Shown here: piece after piece, positions 52,970 through 62,089 of the stretch
Layout of the letters: each line of letters begins with the position of its first letter
Position numbering within the stretch: position 1 is the stretch's first letter
Origin: Collinsella sp.
GTDB lineage: Bacteria; Actinomycetota; Coriobacteriia; Coriobacteriales; Coriobacteriaceae
Length of the DNA: 64,000 nucleotides
NCBI GenBank assembly: GCA_019419585.1
Contig: DXZQ01000005.1
Span: 1 to 64,000, forward strand
Reading direction: 5' to 3'
Notes under the pieces: generated by a model
What the model was told of the DNA's origin: nothing
The model's input: the letters and a program-made list of their open reading frames with translations, nothing else
Databases searched by the model: none
Made by a program: the position numbers and the translations under genes

Positions 52970-53536
52970 CTACTCCCAGTGCCCGGCCACGTCGACGACC
53001 CAGTGCCTGCCGGTCTCCTGCTGCTCGTAGTGCCCCTGGTCCTCGCTGGTGGTATAGGAGTCATCGATCGCAGATCCGCCAATGCCGCCATTATCGACAT
53101 CGTTATCGCACCACGCCCATGCAGCAGCCTTGCTGTCAAACGGTCCGACTTTGGTTCCACCATGGTTGACCCAGTAGCGCTCATGGCGCACGTACACCAC
53201 GTTCGGAATCCAGACCTGGCCGTAGTCGGTCTCCCAGTGGCCCTGCTCGGGGACCCACTTCTTCTGGGGCTGTGAGGAGGACGAACCGGCCGAGGAGGAC
53301 GAGGATCCGCCGAGGCTTCGGAGATAGCGCTCGACCCTCGAGGAGGCGCTCGGCTCGACGGTCGTCGTCGAGTACGAGTCGGGCGGCGACGGCGGCGCGT
53401 TCGAGGTGGGGACCGCGCCGGCCGGATCGTCCGAGCTCGAGCGACTCATCGCCGCCGCGAGGTCCGAGGCCGACGCGTTGGCGGGTGCCGGCGGATGGGC
53501 CGCCGTCCGGGTCGGGTTCGGAGACGCCGAGACCAT
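52970..53536 (-). pseudogene. Secreted-type protein fragment, N-terminus missing
   Basis: The frame is open from a stop near 53567 and ends at 52970. It is Ser/Pro-rich, then reads WVPEQGHWETDYGQVWIPNV and ends GRHWVVDVAGHWE. The paired GHWE/VVD motifs resemble coriobacterial cell-surface proteins, but no signal peptide or ribosome site is found. It looks like the tail of a lost larger gene. The 52788-52969 stretch shows only a doubtful 42-codon minus frame. Confidence 0.4.
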
Positions 53537-53560
53537 CGACTGCGAGACGGGCCGGACGGT

Positions 53561-53932
53561 TTACGTCGCGGGGTGAAATGGGAGGAGGGCGCGGGCGCGG
53601 TCCGGATGGGCCGCGCTTTTCCTTTCCCAGGGATGCGGGACTCCCACCGTCCAAGTGCCTTGGACGGTGGGAGCTGGATACGACGATATACTGCGCGTGC
53701 AACGGGGACACGCGCCTCCTTTTCGGTTGACTCCACCAGTTCGTACAGAGACTTCTCGATTTCCCGCTTTGATTTGGAGGTCTGTAATTCCATATTTCTG
53801 GAATACGGCACGAGGCTGAGCTTCGAAATCGCGTCTTGCGTCGGTAGATTGTTCCGCGTCCGCGACCAGTTTTTCAAGGGTGCTAAGCTGGGACTGTATT
53901 GAGAGTTCGTTTAGGTGGTTCACATTGTCCAT
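53561..53932 (-). CDS. Doubtful gene with RiPP-leader-like start
   Basis: From ATG 53932 it reads MDNVNHLNELSIQSQLSTLE and RRDFEAQPRAVFQKYGITDL. The FxAQPRAVFxKYGI pattern recalls nitrile-hydratase-like RiPP leaders. After about residue 75 the frame runs through a perfect 15-bp hairpin (53641-53673) and into low-quality sequence; another frame (from 53793) looks equally good there. A truncated or frameshifted precursor is possible. A SdpI-like gene lies divergent. Confidence 0.35.
   Translation of the reverse strand: MDNVNHLNELSIQSQLSTLEKLVADAEQSTDARRDFEAQPRAVFQKYGITDLQIKAGNREVSVRTGGVNRKGGACPRCTRSISSYPAPTVQGTWTVGVPHPWERKSAAHPDRARALLPFHPAT
53641..53673. terminator. Perfect 15-bp hairpin
   Basis: CTCCCACCGTCCAAG and CTTGGACGGTGGGAG enclose TGC. 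It may terminate minus-strand transcription from the leader-like gene. Confidence 0.6.
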
Positions 53933-54033
53933 AGCGGTGACCACCAATGTTGAATAGCTGTCTTGAAAGACTGTGTATTTATACTTGATTTAAGGCGGAG
54001 TGGAATGTGAGCGCGCAAGGAGATGCGGAATCG

Positions 54034-54660
54034 ATGAGAGCCTCAAAAAAAATTACTGCAGTGTTATCATCTCTCATCCTCTCTATTCTTCCATTTCTGA
54101 TTTTATGGGCGGCTTGGTCAGTCCTCCCTGATACAATTCCCGCTCATTGGAGTGGGGGTGTGGTTGATCGATGGGGTAATAAGCTTGAATTGCTGGTTGT
54201 TCCGCTGTTTTCTCTGATTGGTTCTATTGCAATTTCTGTGTACCTTATTGTTTCCACGCGGCGAAGAGAGTTCGCGGATTTCTCTGTTCGAATGCGACGG
54301 GACTTTGTTGCGTGCTATATTTCCAGTCTTCTTTTATCGACAACCTGCTCAGTGATAATTGCCGTTTGGGTTCAGTTGATTCTTACGCAAAACACTGCGG
54401 TTGATGGGGGGCTTGGACTATCGATCCTGTATTCCCTTCCCGGGCTATATGTGATCTTGTGCGCTTTGCCGCCTTTTTATGCGAGCGGCGAGAGCAAAAA
54501 GGCGGAGCGCCTGATAACAGTTCTTATTGGCGGCGCGGAGATTGTTCTTTGTGGAATAGTGCTTGAAGGTTCGGCTGCCTCTTATGCGATGATTGGACTG
54601 ATGATTCTGTTCTGTGCGTTTGAGATTGTGTCACAGGCAAGGGATAGCCGGTCCTTATGA
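54034..54660 (+). CDS. SdpI/DUF1648-like membrane protein
   Basis: From ATG 54034 (AAGGAG, spacing 11) the 208-residue protein has five or six helices. After helix 1 comes LPDTIPAHWSGGVVDRWGNK, the DUF1648 motif also found in the immunity protein SdpI. A GTG 27 bp upstream is an alternative. An immunity role toward a nearby peptide is inference from family and position. Confidence 0.7.
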   Translation: MRASKKITAVLSSLILSILPFLILWAAWSVLPDTIPAHWSGGVVDRWGNKLELLVVPLFSLIGSIAISVYLIVSTRRREFADFSVRMRRDFVACYISSLLLSTTCSVIIAVWVQLILTQNTAVDGGLGLSILYSLPGLYVILCALPPFYASGESKKAERLITVLIGGAEIVLCGIVLEGSAASYAMIGLMILFCAFEIVSQARDSRSL

Positions 54661-54987
54661 GTTGAATTACGCGCGTGCGGATATAAAGGTTGGCATGTTA
54701 GGCTGGTTGTTTTCTCGTTCTGGGACATTTGCAGTAGGATGAGTGGGACTAGGCGCGCTGCGGTGTGATGGTGACGGTTGAGACTTGTATCGCTGCAAAT
54801 CCGCTGATGCACATTTTGCTATTGGGCTTGAAGGTGGGACCGACAGGCCTTTGTTTGGGATGTTCTGGTCGTCCAGCTCGTGTTGCACGGCTTTATATTG
54901 TTACGCTCGTTCGGCGCTCCGTTGGAGCATTTCCGGGTTTGTCGGTATCCGAACAGGCCGCGGGCGGATGAAGTTAAGTTCCGCGAG

Positions 54988-55397
54988 ATGTCGCGCGAGA
55001 TTTTCGAAAGAGTATATTTGCCCGACGAGCGGAAGCCGGCGTACAACGCGGCGAGGCGCACGAGATCACAGCTGCATTGGATCGATCTCAGAGAGCATCC
55101 GCGGTCATTCGATGAACTGGGGGCGTGTGGAGGACGACCGCGGATCGCAAAGGGTATGGCGATACCGATGGGGAATGGTCGAGGGCGTATCGACGCAATG
55201 GCACGGTGCGACTCACCATCACCCTGCCCGACGGCGCGACCAAGGTCATGTATGCGCCAGACCCGACACCGCGGGCGTGGTTCGACGACTTCCTGGCGAC
55301 AACTCTCCCCGTCGAGTTCCTGCCGCAGGACTACATCAGGGGCGTCTTATTGGGGGACGACCACATGGAACCCCGGGAGATCAAGCTGTACGGCTGA
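54988..55397 (+). pseudogene. Small gene broken by a frameshift
   Basis: A first part reads MSREIFERVYLPDERKPAYN and WIDLREHPRSFDELG. Near 55125 the sensible frame changes to one ending LTITLPDGATKVMYAPDPTP, VEFLPQDYIRGVLLGDDHME and REIKLYG. The two pieces look like one protein of about 135 residues. A GTG at 55125 could also give a separate 90-residue product. The 54661-54987 gap before it shows no gene. Confidence 0.45.
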
Positions 55398-55458
55398 TCC
55401 ATCCGTCAACAACATGTCAAAGCCCCAAAACCCAACAGGATCGCGAACGAGGGGATGA

Positions 55459-55498
55459 ATTGACCGCCCGGGTATTTGCGCCCGGGCGGTCAATTTTA
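55459..55498 (+). terminator. Strong terminator
   Basis: ATTGACCGCCCGGG and CCCGGGCGGTCAAT pair perfectly around 8 bases, followed by TTTATC. Confidence 0.85.
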
Positions 55499-55536
55499 TC
55501 AACCATGGGCGCGATTCAGGGTTTGCCGCTGCGTCC

Positions 55537-55649
55537 GTTATCGTAATAATCTCCCACAGGCACCACCGCGCACGCCGCCGTACCCGTGTCTTCTATCGTA
55601 ATAATTTGAAAACTGGCCCCTTTTCTCCCTTGTCCGTTATCGTAATAAC
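55537..55649. repeat. Three TATCGTAATAA repeats spaced by multiples of 11
   Basis: TATCGTAATAA starts at 55539, 55594 and 55638, spacings 55 and 44 bp. Two copies carry the dyad GTTAT-CGTA-ATAA(C/T). They lie upstream of the gene at 55810, whose product is a candidate binder. Confidence 0.7.
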
Positions 55650-55809
55650 AAGGCGTGCGAGTGTCCTTCCCCCGGTCCAAGGGCGGAGCCCTGGCAAGCG
55701 CCGAACCGCCCGGGTCGGTGGCAGATTTGTACACACATTTACGATGGGGGTACAAATCTGCGTCTCTTGCGGGATTTCTCGTTTATCGGCAGAAAATCGA
55801 GGTCAGAAG

Positions 55810-56358
55810 ATGGATGAGTTCTTGAGTATTGAAGATCTGCGGTGGGAGTTCGGCGCGTCGCGAGCATGGATGTACAAGTATCTGGCGCCGCATATCAAGT
55901 CAATCACCGTGAAGTGCTCGACCGACGACGGCGAGCGCCTGTGCAAGCGTTATAGCCTCGATGATGCACGGCGCGTGGTCGCTGAAAAGGCTCGAGCCGA
56001 GGTCTATTCCGTGCCCGTTAAAGCGGACCCCGGGAAAAGCAGCTATGCTCCGTACCGCCGCCCGCGGCGCGTGCGAATCAAGACGAGCGCGTACATCGCC
56101 GAATATATCGTCGGCTTCGGCCATCTCTGGCAGATCGACGAGATTGCAGAGGAATACTGCGGTAAGCGCTCAAGAGAGGCGGCATATCAATTCATCTACC
56201 GTAACGCCTGGATCGCAATCGTGTTCGGCAACAAAACTTTCTATATCCCGAGGCGCACCACACCGCAATTCGTGGCGGCAGCAGTCGAGGTGTTCGGAGA
56301 CGCCGCCCACACCGTCGAATACGCACGCGGTGGGCATAAAAGTGACGCCACGGAATAG
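55810..56358 (+). CDS. Putative DNA-binding protein
   Basis: The 182-residue protein starts MDEFLSIEDLRWEFGASRAW after GAGGT. An N-terminal helix-turn-helix (IEDLRWEFGASRAWMYKYLA) is followed by a basic linker (YAPYRRPRRVRIKTS) and a second helical domain (WQIDEIAEEYCGKRSREAAY). It lies between two noncoding repeat regions, so a role at an origin or in control of the element is likely. No family was recognised. Confidence 0.6.
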   Translation: MDEFLSIEDLRWEFGASRAWMYKYLAPHIKSITVKCSTDDGERLCKRYSLDDARRVVAEKARAEVYSVPVKADPGKSSYAPYRRPRRVRIKTSAYIAEYIVGFGHLWQIDEIAEEYCGKRSREAAYQFIYRNAWIAIVFGNKTFYIPRRTTPQFVAAAVEVFGDAAHTVEYARGGHKSDATE

Positions 56359-56389
56359 CGGCACTATGTAACAAATGAATAAGTTAACG

Positions 56390-57000
56390 GCGTAAAAAGT
56401 GAAAAACCGAACTACGTAATATCGACAATGCGACATAACGCAATAACGACAAAGCGGAATAGCCGCACTATGTAACCACGTAATAACAGAACTATTGAAC
56501 ATCGGACTATTCGGTCCTGAAATCTGTCCGCAAGAGTCGTACGCTGCCGTACAAAATGCCCGGCAGCGTACCGCCGCAAGCGGCGCACGCTAGGGCTCTG
56601 CCCTAGCACCCGGCACTCGCGGCGTTAGCTCATTGTTCTGCAATTCAACGGTTACGTTTTTCAGTTTTGTCGTTATCACGTAGTTCGGTAATTACACAGT
56701 TGCGTAGTGTCGTAATTGCTTTGTTCGGTTGTGTCGCAGTTCAGATATGAACAACCGCCGCAGGCGCCGGGTGCTAGGGCAGAGCCTTGGCAGTACGCGG
56801 ACGGCCGAAACGCAGTTTTGTACGGCAGCGTACGACACTTGCGGGCGAGTCCCGGCTATGTCATTGCTGAATTACGACAAAACGCAACAACAGAGCTGTG
56901 TAACCGCGACATAACTGATTTACAGACGATACGAAGAACGTAATGAATGAACTAGTGAACTGCGACACAACCGAAAAAGCGAACAGTTATAAACCCAAAA
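56390..57000. repeat. Complex noncoding inverted-repeat region
   Basis: GC-rich arms pair across the region: 56530-56556 with 56816-56842 (26 of 27) and 56594-56614 with 56766-56786 (21 of 21). The AT-rich centre and both outer flanks are packed with degenerate short repeats such as GAACTACGTAA, ACGACAAA and CGACACAACCGAA, about one helical turn apart. The repeats lie in one orientation outside the arms and mostly the opposite one inside. No gene fits. Confidence 0.75.
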
Positions 57001-57025
57001 AACGCATTGAAACAGGCGAGATGTT

Positions 57026-57330
57026 TTAAATCTCAGCCCACAAATCGAGAACAGTAGCGTCCCGACGAACCGTGGCAAAATAGTCGCAGTAGTCATAGGC
57101 ATCATCGGGACTGTGCATCACGGCAACAAGATTTCCGTTGTGCGCATCAACAACTGCATGTCGAAATCCCATCGTCTGACACATCATCCGGTTGCGCTGC
57201 CGCTCGATCTCGATCGCATCCAGCAGGAGGTGGCCATCTGTATGGCCATGAAGGGCGAGCTCCATATTCTTCGGGTGACAGTCGTTAATCGCGATATGGA
57301 TCAGCTCGCGCAGATTGTTTTTGTACCTGT
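57026..57330 (-). pseudogene. Gene truncated at the right junction
   Basis: The minus frame ends at 57026 and reads NNLRELIHIAINDCHPKNME, AIEIERQRNRMMCQTMGFRH and DDAYDYCDYFATVRRDATVL. It is open upstream only into sequence that on the plus strand ends CKKKSKKKH and a stop. Its N-terminus is therefore lost at about 57330. Family unknown. Confidence 0.55.
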
Positions 57331-57376
57331 AAGAAGAAGAGCAAGAAGAAGCACTAGGGCCGAGCGCCACTGCGAA

Positions 57377-57414
57377 GGGAATCTCATCCCGCTTCAGCGT
57401 AGGATGAGATTCCC
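57377..57414. terminator. 13-bp hairpin just left of repeat copy 2
   Basis: GGGAATCTCATCC and GGATGAGATTCCC pair perfectly over 12 bases. It takes the same place, relative to the 6-kb repeat and a preceding Lys-rich frame, as the unrelated hairpin at 17869-17911. Confidence 0.7.
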
Positions 57415-57431
57415 CCAACAGGACCTTCGAG

Positions 57432-58100
57432 TTACTTCACTTCAAACCTTAAGAGCCTTCGCTCCGGCAGATCGGTCATCTTCATCGTGTAAGTCCCGGG
57501 AAATGCTTTCTCAAAACGAACGGTCTCGTAACCTTCGAAATAGTCGTTGGTGTTTTGCATCATGAATGGGACGAGCAACTCGTTCTCCGCCCCAACCTGT
57601 ACAGCAAACGCAGCAGAACCGCCCAGCACCGGCATTGCCTGCGTTATCAGATCGGTATTGACCACAAAGTCATAGTTTGGCGCAGACTCCGGCACCAAAT
57701 GCCAAACATACGCTTTAATTCCGCCTTCGACATTGTCCTTATTCCTGACACGCATCTTTACGGCGATAACACACGTGATGTCGGCGTCCTTCAATTTCGT
57801 TTTCGTATCTACGATGCCATATTTTGAATAATCATCATGCGCACGCTTGAGATACTCGCGCGGCGTGAGCAGCTCCGCCCCGTCTATGCAAAACGAATAC
57901 CCGTCAGTCGCCACATCCTTCGAACCCAGAAACGCCCCATCCATCGAGAGCCATTCGCCCTCCGCATAATATTTCTCAGGAATGACCGTCCGGTTCCCGT
58001 TAACGACGCTCACCCTCATGCCCGCAAGGCCGGTAGCAGCACAGCCGAAAAGAGCGAGCACCGCCCTTCTCGTCCACAGGGCCTTCTTCATCGCGCTCAC
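57432..58100 (-). CDS. Secreted or anchored DUF5028-like protein, copy 2
   Basis: Identical in predicted protein to 17948-18616. Last gene of the duplicated ABC operon, with a 4-bp overlap to the ATPase gene. Confidence 0.65.
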   Translation of the reverse strand: MSAMKKALWTRRAVLALFGCAATGLAGMRVSVVNGNRTVIPEKYYAEGEWLSMDGAFLGSKDVATDGYSFCIDGAELLTPREYLKRAHDDYSKYGIVDTKTKLKDADITCVIAVKMRVRNKDNVEGGIKAYVWHLVPESAPNYDFVVNTDLITQAMPVLGGSAAFAVQVGAENELLVPFMMQNTNDYFEGYETVRFEKAFPGTYTMKMTDLPERRLLRFEVK

Positions 58101-58741
58101 GACCTTTCCCGAACTTTCACAACGGCACCGTCGCGCATGCAGTAAACCCGATCGGCCAGCTCCTCGAGCACCTCTCCGTCATGGCTGGACAGAAGAACCT
58201 CGCGACCCGTTGATGCCGCCATCGCCACAACGCGCTTGAGCATTTCCACGCCCGCTTCGTCGAGGGCATTCGTTGGCTCATCGAGAACAAGCAGCTTCGG
58301 CTTTTCCATAATTGCCGCAGCTATTCCCAGACGCTGCTTCATCCCAAGCGAGTATGCTCGGAACTTCTTTTTTTCGTCTGCATCGAGCCCCACGAGCCGC
58401 AGGGCAGAGCGAATGTCCTCGGAGGTGGCAACGCCCTTGATCTGGGCGATGAGCTCCAGATTGTCGTAGCCAGACAGATATCCCAAAAAGGAAGGAGCCT
58501 CGATCAACATCCCCAGACTCGGCGGGAACGAGATGTCCGCCCCAAGCCTTTGGCCATCGATAGAGATTTCGCCTTCGGTAGGCTTGATCAATCCGCAGAC
58601 CGCTCGCATAAGCATGGTCTTACCCGAACCGTTTATCCCCTGAAGCCCAACCACGGTCCCAGGGTCAACCTCGATGGACACGTTGCGCAGGACATCGTTT
58701 TTGCCCATGCGCTTCGATACGTCCCTAACGATCACGCTCAT
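58097..58741 (-). CDS. ABC transporter ATP-binding protein, copy 2
   Basis: Identical in predicted protein to 18613-19257, with intact Walker A (GINGSGKTML), signature and Walker B. Two identical copies may raise transporter dosage. Confidence 0.92.
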   Translation of the reverse strand: MSVIVRDVSKRMGKNDVLRNVSIEVDPGTVVGLQGINGSGKTMLMRAVCGLIKPTEGEISIDGQRLGADISFPPSLGMLIEAPSFLGYLSGYDNLELIAQIKGVATSEDIRSALRLVGLDADEKKKFRAYSLGMKQRLGIAAAIMEKPKLLVLDEPTNALDEAGVEMLKRVVAMAASTGREVLLSSHDGEVLEELADRVYCMRDGAVVKVRERS

Positions 58742-59574
58742 ATCTTGTCCCTCTTTTCGATAAGGTCGGCCCTTCGAAACCACAGTCCACCCAACGATAG
58801 GCATAACGACATAATCACAATTGAAAACAAGCCACTCGAGCCCGTCGCGATTCCTTCTTTGACAATTCCGCCCCAGCGCAACAGCATCAAGGCGTTACCC
58901 AATAGCGCCCAATGCCGCGCATATGCCGAGCAGATCAGGTAGCTCGTTAAAACCACAAACGAGACCGACGGCCCAAGCACAAACCCAACCGTTGCCTGCA
59001 CAAACGCAAGCGCCTCGAAAGCAAGAAAGAGACCTGCGAAAAACGGCAGTGCACCTGCTTCGCTCGCCTTGAGAAACCACGGCGCCAAATTAGCCAGCTG
59101 AAGCGACTCGCCATGGATGACCGCGCTGAACGAGGAGCTCACCATCAAGCTCCAAATCACAACAGAGCAAACCACCACGAGCAGCGAAAATGCTGTTATC
59201 GCCGCCACTGAGATAAAACGCGAGACCCACCAAAGGGTTCTCGCCCGGCATCGGACAAGCGTTTGCAAACCAAACCCGTGCAACGATTCGGCGGGATAAT
59301 CGAGTGTTGTATAGAGAATAAGCAGAATGAGAAATAGCCATCCTAGCGGAGGCACAAACATGACCCCGGGCCTAGGCTCAAACGGAGCAGATCCGGCAAA
59401 CACGAGCGCGAGATTGTCCGCAAACCCCAAGGCATCCGTCCTGACCCCATACACAGAAGACAAACCGTAGGCGTACACCAGGTTCGCAACGGTCACTGCC
59501 GCGATCGCAATAAAGGTAATGATGTTCTTCTTCAAAACGGTCCTCAGGTCCGCGGCGACCAGCCTAAACAGCAT
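58738..59574 (-). CDS. ABC transporter permease, second, copy 2
   Basis: Identical in predicted protein to 19254-20090, coupled to the preceding permease by TGATG. Confidence 0.8.
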   Translation of the reverse strand: MLFRLVAADLRTVLKKNIITFIAIAAVTVANLVYAYGLSSVYGVRTDALGFADNLALVFAGSAPFEPRPGVMFVPPLGWLFLILLILYTTLDYPAESLHGFGLQTLVRCRARTLWWVSRFISVAAITAFSLLVVVCSVVIWSLMVSSSFSAVIHGESLQLANLAPWFLKASEAGALPFFAGLFLAFEALAFVQATVGFVLGPSVSFVVLTSYLICSAYARHWALLGNALMLLRWGGIVKEGIATGSSGLFSIVIMSLCLSLGGLWFRRADLIEKRDKI

Positions 59575-60455
59575 CAGACCATCTCCCGCCTTTTCCACGC
59601 CCCAGAAAAAGCCAACGAAGCAAGGGTCAATAATATGATTTCCGCAAAACCGGCTCGAATGTCTGGCCAGTTATTCAGCGATTCCGACCTGATGCTGTTG
59701 AAGATATTGCAGTTAAACCCCACACAAGCCATTACGCCGAAGATCCAGCCATTTGCAAAATGCCACGCAACCATTAGCAGATACGGGACAATTATCGCTT
59801 TGATTCTGCTACGAAACAAAATTGAGAAGCCAGTTACAGCCATGGATAAAGTCCCGAGCGTGACCGCATCGAACAGCGTGTATGCAAGCACATATAACAA
59901 AGGATGTGAATAAAATAGACCGGAGAAATAGCTATGTAGGTAAAGCCCTACGTAGGTCGACTCATCGACCCGAGGAAGATACGCAGGAAAAAGCATCGAG
60001 ACAATCAGGAAATTGACGAGCAGAGGAATGGCAGTCACTGTAAACGCGGAGAGGAAAGCAGACAGCACCTTTACGTTCACGTATGCCTTTCTGGAAACGC
60101 GCGTGCATATCTGCATGTCATAACCACTCAAACGCTCAAAGAGGCACGACCAAGATCCGGCCAACATTGCAAGCAGGGGCAGTGCATAGAAAAACACCGA
60201 CGCAGACAGTGGCGCGTTCGCGCTCACAACAATCCAGTTACCGAAGCTGCTTTCACGTGTTTGACCGAGATAGTTTTTGGCTTGCATGCCAACGCCGTAA
60301 CCAAAAGAAAGAAGGTTGTGACGTTCTTTTTCCAAATTTGCCCACGGCTCCAGCGCAGCAGCTATTGCAACTGCGACTGCAATCAAGAGAGCAAAGATAA
60401 AAGCTGGGCGTCTTATCGTTTTCGACAGCTCATATCTTACGAGCCTTTGGTTCAT
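59574..60455 (-). CDS. ABC transporter permease, first, copy 2
   Basis: Identical in predicted protein to 20090-20971, with the same GGAGGAGGA site. Confidence 0.8.
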   Translation of the reverse strand: MNQRLVRYELSKTIRRPAFIFALLIAVAVAIAAALEPWANLEKERHNLLSFGYGVGMQAKNYLGQTRESSFGNWIVVSANAPLSASVFFYALPLLAMLAGSWSCLFERLSGYDMQICTRVSRKAYVNVKVLSAFLSAFTVTAIPLLVNFLIVSMLFPAYLPRVDESTYVGLYLHSYFSGLFYSHPLLYVLAYTLFDAVTLGTLSMAVTGFSILFRSRIKAIIVPYLLMVAWHFANGWIFGVMACVGFNCNIFNSIRSESLNNWPDIRAGFAEIILLTLASLAFSGAWKRREMV

Positions 60456-60510
60456 ACGTCCTCCTCCCCCCTTCCGACCCAGAAAGCCGGAAGGGAGCCA
60501 ATTCAAACAA

Positions 60511-61023
60511 CTATGCGGGAAGCTTGCGGAAATGCCCGACGCAGTCGGGGCTCCATACACCAATAACAGTGCCGTAGCCAGACTCCGCCCATGCAGTCAG
60601 TCGCGCCGCAGATCGCCCGTTCTCACGGACGAGGTTATACATTTCCCACTGTCCCTTGTGATTCGAACGATACGTTCCCTGAGTACAATTCATGCTGCCG
60701 CTACCGCTTGTGTTATACGCACCGTCTGTATATAACCGAAGCGGATTTCCCGTATAACCTTGGATATCCAGATAGAGCGATGAGGAATCATCCTTTTGAC
60801 GGTAGCCAGTTGCACTCGTCCCGGCACATTGAAAACTAAATGCCCTATCGGCATTGTTCGTACAGGTCGTAATTCCCGTATCGGCGTTTTGAGTAATGCT
60901 AGAAACCTGGGAAGTGTCAAACTCCTCTTGCGCGAACGATGCAGCGGGAACCCCTAGGGACAGACCCGCAGCAATCGCCAACCCGACTCCGATTCGAGTA
61001 ATAGCGCTCCTTGGCTTAATCAT
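60511..61023 (-). CDS. Secreted Cys-containing protein, copy 2
   Basis: Identical in predicted protein to 21027-21539, with signal peptide and four Cys. Confidence 0.7.
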   Translation of the reverse strand: MIKPRSAITRIGVGLAIAAGLSLGVPAASFAQEEFDTSQVSSITQNADTGITTCTNNADRAFSFQCAGTSATGYRQKDDSSSLYLDIQGYTGNPLRLYTDGAYNTSGSGSMNCTQGTYRSNHKGQWEMYNLVRENGRSAARLTAWAESGYGTVIGVWSPDCVGHFRKLPA

Positions 61024-61132
61024 GGCCTTCTCCAATCAAAAGCGGCTAACAATGCGTCGACGCACAGCAACCTTTGCATGAATGGAGAAAGATGTCTGTA
61101 AACACCCGCTATTGAGTTGATAATCCAGGCGT

Positions 61133-62089
61133 TTACACGTTATCTACCTGCGATAACAATGAAATAAGCTCTGCTTTGTTCTTGATCTTCAACTGGCGAT
61201 AGGACGCGGATCGCAGCGCTTGCACCGTAGATGCAGCGTAACCGACATCCTGCGCAATGGTCTTTGTCGTTGTGCCCTCTGCCGTCATCAACAATATTCG
61301 GGCCTGAACATCGGACAGGGCGCGCGACGTAAGCAGAGCCAGCCGGCGCACGTGAGCTGCTTCGGTGGACCCGTTCGCACGGTACCCCAAGACGGCCTTC
61401 TCGTCCTCAACCGAGCGGGCGAGCGCGATGTGCGTAACGAGCATGGGCACAGACCAGCAAACAATCACCGTTGCCACGACGACATTGACGGCCGAACTTT
61501 GCCCCAGCAACGACGCAAGGAACAGAGGCTCGAAAACCGTCAGATCCTGCACCATGTTGAGCAAGACAACCCAGACAGGAGCCGCCGCCCCAAAGCAAAG
61601 CATCCATATCCCAAGCATTTTGCGCTGCGGACAGCTACGCAGCACTATGTATGTGAGCAACATCCCCGTCAGCACCGCGAACCCATGGATTCGCCCCCTA
61701 GTGGCCGCATGGATTAAAGTAGCCGCACCTATTGACACCAACGGCACGATAGCCCGGACACGGGCATGCACCTTAAACGGACGCAGCCCAACAGCGAGCG
61801 AGACCGTAGATGCCACGCCGCACAGCAGGACCGGCGCAGCCATCAACGGATCGCGTATGCACCTCCATGCCGCGATATAGACAAAAGCCCATTCCACGGC
61901 AGACAGTATCGCCCACACGCACGGGCTTCCGAGCCCAATCGCTTCGCCTGCCCTATCCAGATCAGCGTCATGATTTGTCTTTACAACCGCGCAATACGGC
62001 GAAAGAAACAGTCCGAGGCCCAATGTATAGCTTGCAAGAGAAAAGGCGACTGCCCGCGTAACGCTGGATTCCCAATCGCTATTCGCCAT
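61133..62089 (-). CDS. Membrane LuxR-family regulator, copy 2
   Basis: Identical in predicted protein to 21649-22605, with intact helix-turn-helix. Confidence 0.85.
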   Translation of the reverse strand: MANSDWESSVTRAVAFSLASYTLGLGLFLSPYCAVVKTNHDADLDRAGEAIGLGSPCVWAILSAVEWAFVYIAAWRCIRDPLMAAPVLLCGVASTVSLAVGLRPFKVHARVRAIVPLVSIGAATLIHAATRGRIHGFAVLTGMLLTYIVLRSCPQRKMLGIWMLCFGAAAPVWVVLLNMVQDLTVFEPLFLASLLGQSSAVNVVVATVIVCWSVPMLVTHIALARSVEDEKAVLGYRANGSTEAAHVRRLALLTSRALSDVQARILLMTAEGTTTKTIAQDVGYAASTVQALRSASYRQLKIKNKAELISLLSQVDNV

